A stretch of 11,006 nucleotides of DNA from Acetobacteraceae bacterium (GTDB lineage Bacteria > Pseudomonadota > Alphaproteobacteria > Acetobacterales > Acetobacteraceae): contig JACMOQ010000327.1 in the NCBI GenBank assembly GCA_014377905.1, positions 1-11,006 of the forward strand, in the 5' to 3' direction. Both the position numbers and the translations under genes were made by a program. The notes beneath the pieces are model-generated. The model worked only from the letters and a program-made list of their open reading frames with translations. It was not told where the DNA came from and did no database searches. Positions 5,955 through 11,006 of the stretch are shown in pieces (within the stretch, counting starts at the first letter, position 1; each line of letters opens with the position of its first letter).

Positions 5955-6347
5955 ATGCTCGATTTTGTCACCGCGCCGACCCCGATGGGCGTCATCGGCG
6001 GAATCGAATCCGGCCTGCCGCTTTCCACCCTTGACCAGGTTACGGACCAGATCGCCCCCGACGATAGCAAGTTCCGCTTCCTGATCATCCCCAAAGCGAC
6101 CTGGACCCGGCGCCAGCGTGGCCAGCATCTCAGCCCGGCGGAAAGCGAAATCGTCGCGCGGCTGGCGCTGGTCTGGGAGCGCACGATGGAAATCTATCAG
6201 GACGAAACCGCTGCCCGCCGCTTCCTGCACACACCGCACCAACTGCTCGACGGGCGCACCCCGGTCGATGTCGCCCGCTGCACTGGCGCCGGGGCGCGCC
6301 TGGTGGAAGACATTCTCGGCCGGCTGGAGCATGGCAGCGCCCTGTGA
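5955..6347 (+). CDS. Xre/MbcA/ParS-family antitoxin (DUF2384)
   Basis: The product is a 130-residue antitoxin that neutralises the RES toxin encoded next to it and probably represses their shared promoter. Residues ~22-65 look like the degenerate Xre-like helix-turn-helix (STLDQVTDQ through IIPKATWTRRQRGQHLS). Residues ~60-127 form the toxin-binding domain: LSPAESEIVARLALVWERT, then AARRFLHTPHQLLDGRTPVD and GARLVEDILGRLEHG. The C-terminal end normally plugs the toxin's active site. A strong AGGAGG (5944-5949) lies 5 nt before the ATG, which should make the antitoxin the better translated partner. Its TGA overlaps the GTG start of the toxin by 4 bp. Length is typical of the family. Confidence 0.93.
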   Translation: MLDFVTAPTPMGVIGGIESGLPLSTLDQVTDQIAPDDSKFRFLIIPKATWTRRQRGQHLSPAESEIVARLALVWERTMEIYQDETAARRFLHTPHQLLDGRTPVDVARCTGAGARLVEDILGRLEHGSAL

Positions 6348-6817
6348 TTCTGGATCGGGTATTAACCTGCTACCGGATCGGCGACCCGCACGGCCAGTAT
6401 CCGATCTATGACGCTACCGGATCGACCCTGGCACCCGGCCGCTGGAACAGCCTGACCAGCCCGATGATCTATGCCAGCACCAACTACGCCACCGCGATGC
6501 TGGAAAAACTCGTCCATGCTGGTGGCGCGCTGCCACCCCGTCAGCATTTCGTCACGATCAGCATTCCCAACGGGATCGCCTACGAAATGGTCACCAAGGA
6601 CAGCCTGCGCGGCTGGCACGACGCGAATTGCAAAATCGCCCGCGCCTTCGGCCGTGCCTGGGTGCGCGAAGCCCGCAGTGCGGTGCTGATCGTGCCAAGC
6701 GTGGTGGCGCGGATGGATACCAACGTGTTGATCAATCCAGCGCACCCGGACGCAAGGGGCATCGGACACTCATTACCCGAACCTATCTGGTGGGGTGGGC
6801 GGCTGTTCGCGGGTTAA
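6344..6817 (+). CDS. RES-domain toxin of the Xre-RES toxin-antitoxin system
   Basis: The product is a 157-residue RES-fold protein. Characterised relatives such as MbcT and Res consume NAD+, whereas ParT ADP-ribosylates phosphoribosyl pyrophosphate synthetase; the fold is related to ADP-ribosyltransferases. Residues that fit the conserved active site are R33 in GRWN (32-35), Y43 in MIYAST, E54 in MLEKL and S112 in REARSAVLIVPS. VLINPAHPD follows at 128-136. These key residues are all present, so the toxin looks functional. It starts at GTG 6344, overlapping the antitoxin stop; no other start fits the family N-terminus (LTCYRIGD). Its TAA (6815-6817) overlaps the livF stop on the other strand. 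Which of the known activities this protein has cannot be decided from sequence alone. Confidence 0.92.
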   Translation: MILDRVLTCYRIGDPHGQYPIYDATGSTLAPGRWNSLTSPMIYASTNYATAMLEKLVHAGGALPPRQHFVTISIPNGIAYEMVTKDSLRGWHDANCKIARAFGRAWVREARSAVLIVPSVVARMDTNVLINPAHPDARGIGHSLPEPIWWGGRLFAG

Positions 6818-6837
6818 TGACCGCCACCCTCCAGATA
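6784..6837. terminator. Inverted repeat spanning the RES-toxin and livF stop codons
   Basis: TATCTGG (6784-6790) matches the inverse CCAGATA (6831-6837) exactly. The inner arms 6791-6802 and 6821-6830 also pair (GGGTGG and CGG blocks) if two or so bases are bulged. The 18-nt loop contains both stop codons. The arms are coding in both genes (PIWWGGR in the toxin, YLEGGG in LivF). Because the genes abut with no spacer, this may be the only local terminator structure, but it has no U-run. Confidence 0.4.
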
Positions 6838-7536
6838 CGCCGCGCGAATTTCCGGGCGCGCCAGCAAATCGGCGCCCGTGCCCGCCATGGTGATCTGGCC
6901 ATTGACCAGCACATAACCGCGATGGGCCAGCCGTAGCGCCTGAAAGGCATTCTGTTCGACAAGCAAAACCGTGAGGCCGGTGGTTCGGTTCAATTCGCGG
7001 ATCGCATTGAAAATCAGCTTCACCACCAACGGCGCCAGCCCCAGACTCGGCTCATCCAACAACAGCAGCTTCGGCTTGCTCATCAGCGCCCGCCCGATCG
7101 CCAGCATCTGCTGCTCGCCACCCGACAAGGTGCCGCCGCGCTGGGACAGCCGTTCCTTCAATCGCGGAAACAGAGTGAAAACCTGATCCAGTTCAGTGCC
7201 CAGGCTGGCTTCCGACTTGCCATGCGCGCCCATCAGCAGGTTTTCATAGACCGTCATGCGCGAGAATATCCGCCGCCCCTCCGGCGACTGGGCAATGCCG
7301 CGCCGCATGATCTGGTGCGTCGGCATGGCGGAAATATCGTCGCCAAGATGCAGAATTTTGCCGTCCCGCGCCCGCGGGGTGCCGCAGATCGTCATCATCA
7401 GGGTGGATTTGCCCGCCCCGTTGGCGCCGATAAGGGTCACGATTTCGCCCTCGTTGACCACCAGATCAACCCCGCGCAGCGCCTGCACCGCGCCGTAAAA
7501 GGTGGTGACGCCGGACAGGCTGAGCACCGCACTCAT
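6814..7536 (-). CDS. livF: Branched-chain amino acid ABC transporter, ATP-binding protein LivF
   Basis: The product is a 240-residue ATPase on the cytoplasmic face of the liv transporter, pairing with LivG to power uptake through LivH/LivM. It has Walker A GANGAGKST (37-45), Q-loop Q83, signature LSGGEQQ (138-144), Walker B LLLLDEP (157-163) and the LivF-typical VEQN (193-196) where most ABC proteins have the H-loop histidine. The C-terminus YLEGGGH is also typical. Its ATG overlaps the LivG stop by 4 bp (ATGA). It is the last gene of the operon and its stop overlaps the convergent RES-toxin stop. Substrates in this family include Leu/Ile/Val but also urea, amides and aromatic acids, so specificity is open. 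Confidence 0.95.
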   Translation of the reverse strand: MSAVLSLSGVTTFYGAVQALRGVDLVVNEGEIVTLIGANGAGKSTLMMTICGTPRARDGKILHLGDDISAMPTHQIMRRGIAQSPEGRRIFSRMTVYENLLMGAHGKSEASLGTELDQVFTLFPRLKERLSQRGGTLSGGEQQMLAIGRALMSKPKLLLLDEPSLGLAPLVVKLIFNAIRELNRTTGLTVLLVEQNAFQALRLAHRGYVLVNGQITMAGTGADLLARPEIRAAYLEGGGH

Positions 7537-8360
7537 GCTGCCACCTCGTCCTCGTCGCCTTCGCCAAGGTAGGCCGCGATCACCTTGGGGTCGGCGCGGA
7601 TTTCAGCAGGTGTCCCGTCGCTAATCTTGCGTCCATGGTCGAGCACCACGACATGGTCCGAAATCCGCATCACCACGCCCATGTCGTGCTCGATCAACAG
7701 GATTGAACTGCGGCCTGCCACATCCCGCCCGTCGCGAATGCGCACCAGCAGATCCGACAGTTCATCGCTTTCGCGCGGGTTCAGGCCAGCAGCGGGTTCA
7801 TCGAGGCACAGCAATTCCGGGTCGGTGCACATCGCCCGGGCGATTTCGAGCCGGCGCTGATCGCCATAGGGCAAGCTGCCGGCCGGATCATCGGCGCGCG
7901 CGGTCAGCCCGGTCGCGTGCATCCACAGCTTGGCTTTTTCGATGGCGATATGTTCAGCTTGCGCATGGCCGCCGAGGCCAAACACCGCGAGCAGGCCATT
8001 GATCACCGTCGGCATCAAAAAATTATGTTGCGCCACCAACAGATTTTCCAACACGGTCATGCCGGCGAACAGGCGGATATTCTGGAACGTGCGCGCAACT
8101 TTGGCCCGCCCTGTGATCAGGTGGCCCGGCATCGCGGTCAGCGCAAAACCTTTGCCGTCGGCATGGGTCAATTGCAGCACGCCTTCACTCGGGCGATAAA
8201 ACCCGGTGATGCAGTTGAACACGGTGGTTTTGCCGGCGCCGTTCGGACCGATCACTGCGGTGATTTCGCCGGCGCGGGCCTGAAACGACAGCGCATCGAC
8301 CGCGATCAATCCGCCGAACCGCATGGTCAGCCGATCAACAGCCAGGAGCGGGGTTGCCAT
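7533..8360 (-). CDS. livG: Branched-chain amino acid ABC transporter, ATP-binding protein LivG
   Basis: The product is a 275-residue ATPase subunit, partner of LivF. Walker A is GPNGAGKTT (38-46), Q-loop Q93, signature LPYGDQRRLE (163-172), Walker B LLCLDEP (183-189) and H-loop H225 in IEHDMGVV. The LPYGD form of the signature, with Pro for the usual Ser, is one I recall from other alphaproteobacterial LivG proteins and is not a defect. An acidic tail (GEGDEDEVAA) closes the protein. The ATG overlaps the LivM stop by one base (TGATG), so translation is likely coupled. The cytoplasmic ATPase pair is completed by LivF downstream. Confidence 0.95.
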   Translation of the reverse strand: MATPLLAVDRLTMRFGGLIAVDALSFQARAGEITAVIGPNGAGKTTVFNCITGFYRPSEGVLQLTHADGKGFALTAMPGHLITGRAKVARTFQNIRLFAGMTVLENLLVAQHNFLMPTVINGLLAVFGLGGHAQAEHIAIEKAKLWMHATGLTARADDPAGSLPYGDQRRLEIARAMCTDPELLCLDEPAAGLNPRESDELSDLLVRIRDGRDVAGRSSILLIEHDMGVVMRISDHVVVLDHGRKISDGTPAEIRADPKVIAAYLGEGDEDEVAA

Positions 8361-9616
8361 CAGCCGTGCCCTTCGGTCATCAGATTGGCACCGATCTTTT
8401 TCTTGGCGCCGAGCGAAACCGACGGCGTGCGGCCCGACAGGAAGCCGCGCGGGCGCACAACCATCACCAGCACCAGTGCGCCACCGAAGATCAACATGCG
8501 GTATTCTTGAAAATCGCGGAACATTTCGCCGCCGCCGATCATCACAATCGCCGCCAGCGCCACCCCCAATTGGCTGCCCAGGCCGCCGAGCACAACAATC
8601 GCCAGCACAATCGCCGATTCGATAAAGGTGAAGCTTTCCGGGCTGATGAACGCCTGCCGCGTGGCGAAGAATGCGCCGGCAAACCCTGCAAACGCAGCCC
8701 CGATCGCAAATGCGGTGAGCTTGGTGACCGTGACATCGATCCCCAGCGCACGACAGGCGATTTCGTCTTCACGCAATGCCTCCCACGCCCGCCCCAGCGG
8801 CAGCCGGCGCAAGCGCAGCGACACCCAGTTGGTCAGCAGCGCCAGACCAAGGATGACATAGAACAGAAAGATCACCCGGTGGCTGATGCTCGGCTCAATC
8901 CCGAAGAAATCGGCGAAGCTGCCCTTGCCACCGCCGGAATTGAACACCAGACCGAATAAAGTTGGCCGCGGAATGCCCGACATGCCGTTCGGCCCGCCGG
9001 TCAGCGTGGTCCAGTTGAGGATCACCACGCGGATGATTTCACCGAACGCGAGGGTCACGATCGCCAGATAATCGCCGCGCAAACGCAGCACCGGAAAGCC
9101 AAGCAACACCCCCCAGAACGCCGCCAAAATGCCGGCGAGCGGCAGGCAGGACCAAAAGCCCAGGCCAAAATTCTGCGCGATCAATGCATAGGAGTAGGCG
9201 CCAACCGCATAGAACGCGACATAGCCAAGATCGAGCAATCCGGCCAAACCGACAACAATATTCAGGCCCCACCCCAGCATGACATAGGTCAGCACCAGGA
9301 TACCGAGATCGATCCAGTAACGCTCGGCATAGAACGGCATGGTAATGGTCAGCACCAGCACGATCGGCGTGAGGTAGCGGCCGATATAGGCGAGGCTGTC
9401 AGCCATCCGCCCAGGCGCCGCCTTCTGTACCGGCCGTGTCGATTGCCAGGCCAGCAAGCCAAGCCTGCCAAAAAACACCGCCGCCACCGCAATCAGCACC
9501 GCAATCGGCCGAGTGTGCAGTTCGATTGCGGCCACACCTACCTCGGTCTTCAGTCCGATCATCGGGCCGAACAGGCCGAAGGCTACCAGCGCCGACAGCG
9601 CCGCGTCACGCAACAT
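8360..9616 (-). CDS. livM: Branched-chain amino acid ABC transporter permease LivM
   Basis: The product is a 418-residue inner-membrane permease that forms the translocation channel with LivH. Hydrophobic stretches cover most of the chain. The family hallmark is at 178-215: LRLRGDYLAIVTLAFGE, then NWTTLTGGPNGMSGIP. The cytoplasmic coupling loop that docks to the ATPases is WEALREDEIACRALGID (278-294), and VLGGLGSQLG follows at 342-351. The long N-terminus, with extra hydrophobic segments before ~80, matches the E. coli-length form (~425) rather than the ~330-residue short form. Its ATG follows the LivH stop by 2 bp and it shares a TGATG junction with LivG. Confidence 0.95.
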   Translation of the reverse strand: MLRDAALSALVAFGLFGPMIGLKTEVGVAAIELHTRPIAVLIAVAAVFFGRLGLLAWQSTRPVQKAAPGRMADSLAYIGRYLTPIVLVLTITMPFYAERYWIDLGILVLTYVMLGWGLNIVVGLAGLLDLGYVAFYAVGAYSYALIAQNFGLGFWSCLPLAGILAAFWGVLLGFPVLRLRGDYLAIVTLAFGEIIRVVILNWTTLTGGPNGMSGIPRPTLFGLVFNSGGGKGSFADFFGIEPSISHRVIFLFYVILGLALLTNWVSLRLRRLPLGRAWEALREDEIACRALGIDVTVTKLTAFAIGAAFAGFAGAFFATRQAFISPESFTFIESAIVLAIVVLGGLGSQLGVALAAIVMIGGGEMFRDFQEYRMLIFGGALVLVMVVRPRGFLSGRTPSVSLGAKKKIGANLMTEGHG

Positions 9617-9618
9617 GG

Positions 9619-10533
9619 TCAGACTTTCTCGACATCGGCGCGGCCGAGCAGGCCGGTCGGCATGAAGATCAACACCAGCACCAGGATCGAAAATGCCGCG
9701 ACGTCCTTGTACTGAACCGAGAAATATGCCGACCAGAAGGTTTCGATCAGGCCGATAGCAAGCCCGCCCAACACCGCGCCGGGCAACGACCCGATCCCGC
9801 CGAGCACTGCCGCGGTAAACGCCTTAACCCCTGCGATGAAGCCGATATAAAAATCGATAACCCCATAATAAAGCAGAAACATCAGCCCGGCGACAGCGGC
9901 AAGTGCGGCCCCGATCACGAAGGTGATGCTGATGGTGCGATCCGTATCGATGCCCAACAGCCCCGCCATTTTCTGGTCCTGTTCGCAGGCCCGCATCGCG
10001 CGCCCGAGGGATGTCTTGGTCACCAAATAGGTGAACGCCGCCAGCAGCGTGAGGGTGACGATCACGATCACCATCTGCATCCAGCTCAATTGCACCGCGA
10101 AATTATCTTCGGTCATCAGGGTAATGCCACCGGGCAGCATCTCCGGCATCGGTTTCACCCGCGCGCCCTGGCTGACCTGGACGAAATTCTGCAACACGAT
10201 CGACATGCCGATGGCACTTATCAATGGCGCCAAGCGAAACGATCCGCGCAACGGTCGATAGGCGACCCGTTCGACTGTCCAGCCGTAAAGTGCCGCAATC
10301 CCGGCGGCGAAAACCAAGGTCAACGCCAGCGCCAACGGCACCGATGTTACCCCCATTCCGGATAGAGCCGTCAGCGCAATCAGCGACAGAAACGCGCCGA
10401 CCATGAACACATCGCCATGGGCGAAATTGATCATTCCGATAATGCCGTAGACCATGGTGTAACCAACCGCGATCAGGCCATAAATCATGCCCAAGGTCAG
10501 GCCATTGATCAGTTGTTGCAGGACGTAAGCCAC
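9619..10533 (-). CDS. livH: Branched-chain amino acid ABC transporter permease LivH
   Basis: The product is a 304-residue inner-membrane permease, first gene of the liv operon. Family motifs are YGLIAVGYTMVYGIIGMIN followed by FAHGD (residues ~18-41), YRPLRGS (92-98), the coupling loop MRACEQDQKMAGLLGID (180-196) and GGIGSLPGAVLGG (245-257). I place the start at the GTG 10533-10531. AGGAG lies 5 nt upstream, and the resulting protein starts MAYVLQQLINGLTLG with a length close to E. coli LivH (308). The frame runs on upstream to an ATG at 10662, but the 43 extra residues are Arg-rich, not LivH-like, and would bury the ribosome site. No substrate-binding protein gene (livJ/livK type) is visible upstream or downstream, so that partner must lie elsewhere. 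Confidence 0.94.
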   Translation of the reverse strand: MAYVLQQLINGLTLGMIYGLIAVGYTMVYGIIGMINFAHGDVFMVGAFLSLIALTALSGMGVTSVPLALALTLVFAAGIAALYGWTVERVAYRPLRGSFRLAPLISAIGMSIVLQNFVQVSQGARVKPMPEMLPGGITLMTEDNFAVQLSWMQMVIVIVTLTLLAAFTYLVTKTSLGRAMRACEQDQKMAGLLGIDTDRTISITFVIGAALAAVAGLMFLLYYGVIDFYIGFIAGVKAFTAAVLGGIGSLPGAVLGGLAIGLIETFWSAYFSVQYKDVAAFSILVLVLIFMPTGLLGRADVEKV

Positions 10534-10538
10534 GGACG

Positions 10539-10543
10539 CTCCT
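10539..10543 (-). promoter_or_regulatory. livH: Ribosome binding site that fixes the livH GTG start
   Basis: AGGAG on the minus strand is spaced 5 nt from the GTG at 10533. It favours this start over the upstream ATG at 10662. A TAAAAT (10553-10548) just before it could be a -10, but no -35 fits, so no promoter is called. Confidence 0.75.
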
Positions 10544-10577
10544 GGGTATTTTACGAATCGCGTTGGTGGCGATGCTA

Positions 10578-10596
10578 CCATGCCCAATAAGCATGG
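10578..10596. promoter_or_regulatory. Perfect inverted repeat upstream of the liv operon
   Basis: CCATGC (10578-10583) and GCATGG (10591-10596) flank 7 bp (CCAATAA). It lies about 45 bp before the livH start, in the 152-bp gap to the next gene. It could be an operator or an RNA hairpin; it is short enough to be chance. Confidence 0.3.
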
Positions 10597-10637
10597 CGCG
10601 TGCAGGCGCGCAAGCGGCGTCCAGACGTGGCAACGAA

Positions 10638-10655
10638 CGCGGCTGTTACGCCGCG
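10638..10655 (-). terminator. GC hairpin downstream of the right-edge gene, possible terminator
   Basis: CGCGGC (10638-10643) pairs with GCCGCG (10650-10655) around a 6-nt loop, about 30 bp after the stop of the right-edge gene. Only TTCGTT follows on the minus strand, so it is a weak intrinsic terminator at best. Confidence 0.3.
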
Positions 10656-10685
10656 CCCGCACCCGAACGCCCGGTCGGTGGCCGA

Positions 10686-11006
10686 TCAGACGCCGGAAAG
10701 CACCTTGCTGAAGTCCGCAATGATCTGGCCGGCCAACAAATGCAGTGCATCCGGCGTTCCCTGCGCGGCACCGGCATGCACCATACTGAGCGACGACCCT
10801 TGCAACGCCGTCTGCAGCGCCGCGCCAGTGTCGACCCCGTGGCCAGTGCTGCTGGTTGCCCCGGTCACCAACCCGGTATTTGCCGCCAGCGCGCCGATAT
10901 TAAATGTCAACGAACTACCGCCGGAGCCGAACAGGTTTAGCGTGTCGTGCCCGGTAACCGATGCATCGAAGTTCTTGAAGATCAGTTCACCATAACGCAG
11001 CCCGCC
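10686..11006 (-). CDS. Unrecognised protein, C-terminal 106 residues (5' end outside window)
   Basis: The frame is open from the right edge to a TGA at 10688-10686, and a TTG at 10910 that could be read as a start is internal to it. The visible tail begins GGLRYGELIFKNFDASVTG and then turns Gly/Ser/Thr/Ala-rich (LNLFGSGGSSLTFNIGALA, then GATSSTGHGVDTG). A more ordinary mixed stretch follows, ending in ADFSKVLSGV. I see no catalytic motif, membrane segment or Cys. Low complexity and alternating small and hydrophobic residues suggest a beta-rich, possibly secreted or surface protein, but this is only an impression. It precedes the liv operon on the same strand with a 152-bp gap, so it is probably a separate unit. 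It is not a liv substrate-binding protein as far as the tail shows. Confidence 0.6.
   Translation of the reverse strand, partial: GGLRYGELIFKNFDASVTGHDTLNLFGSGGSSLTFNIGALAANTGLVTGATSSTGHGVDTGAALQTALQGSSLSMVHAGAAQGTPDALHLLAGQIIADFSKVLSGV

Noticed and set aside
8354..8959. A 201-codon plus-strand frame, and a 309-codon one at 9436-10365, inside the liv permease genes
   Set aside because: Both are charged, low-complexity shadows of hydrophobic permease coding sequence on the other strand.
10541..10553. TAAAAT as the -10 of the liv operon promoter
   Set aside because: No acceptable -35 is found 16-18 bp upstream, and transcription would start inside the ribosome binding site. I therefore did not call a promoter.
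10534..10662. N-terminal extension of LivH from an ATG at 10662
   Set aside because: It would add 43 Arg-rich residues absent from the family. A well-spaced AGGAG supports the GTG at 10533.

Overview
The window is GC-rich, densely packed bacterial DNA. Its character points to an alphaproteobacterium, most likely of the acetic-acid-bacteria type (Acetobacteraceae). The reasons are an alphaproteobacterial-style S21 protein, a COQ9-family ubiquinone protein, and a Hint-domain protein of a kind I recall as frequent in that family. The family assignment is an inference; no rRNA or other strong taxonomic marker is present.

Layout from left to right. (1) The 3' end of a nucleoside diphosphate kinase gene (ndk, + strand) converges, across a 17-bp hairpin, on a 609-aa minus-strand protein. 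That protein has two tandem copies of a choice-of-anchor-E-like beta domain followed by a Hint (intein/hedgehog-like autoprocessing) domain. (2) After a short gap with a REP-like palindrome comes a divergent regulator pair. A MocR-type (GntR helix-turn-helix plus aminotransferase) regulator on the minus strand faces away from a PaiB-family FMN-binding protein on the plus strand. Their 50-bp spacer carries three copies of a TTGGTCT half-site, interleaved with two good promoter candidates. (3) rpsU (ribosomal protein S21, minus strand, GTG start, clear U-tailed terminator) lies back to back with a plus-strand pair: peptide deformylase (def), overlapped by 4 bp by a COQ9-family gene. (4) A compact type II toxin-antitoxin module follows: an Xre/MbcA/ParS-type antitoxin and a RES-domain toxin, overlapping by 4 bp and with their own promoter candidate. 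(5) A branched-chain amino-acid ABC transporter operon, livH-livM-livG-livF, runs on the minus strand. Its gene junctions are 1-4 bp overlaps or a 2-bp gap, and no substrate-binding protein gene is visible beside it. The stop codons of livF and the RES toxin overlap tail to tail inside an inverted repeat. (6) At the right edge is the 3' end of an unrecognised minus-strand gene.

How the parts work together. The def/COQ9/rpsU block is housekeeping (protein maturation, ubiquinone synthesis, translation). The liv operon is nutrient uptake. The MocR/PaiB pair looks like a self-contained regulatory switch, and the toxin-antitoxin pair is an accessory module wedged between housekeeping and transport operons. 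I found no convincing undescribed multi-gene system. The most noteworthy items are the MocR/PaiB operator-promoter architecture, the duplicated-domain Hint protein, and the inverted repeat that encloses the stop codons of livF and the RES toxin. No gene-free stretch exceeds 300 bases. No tRNA, rRNA, CRISPR array, insertion sequence or replication origin was seen.
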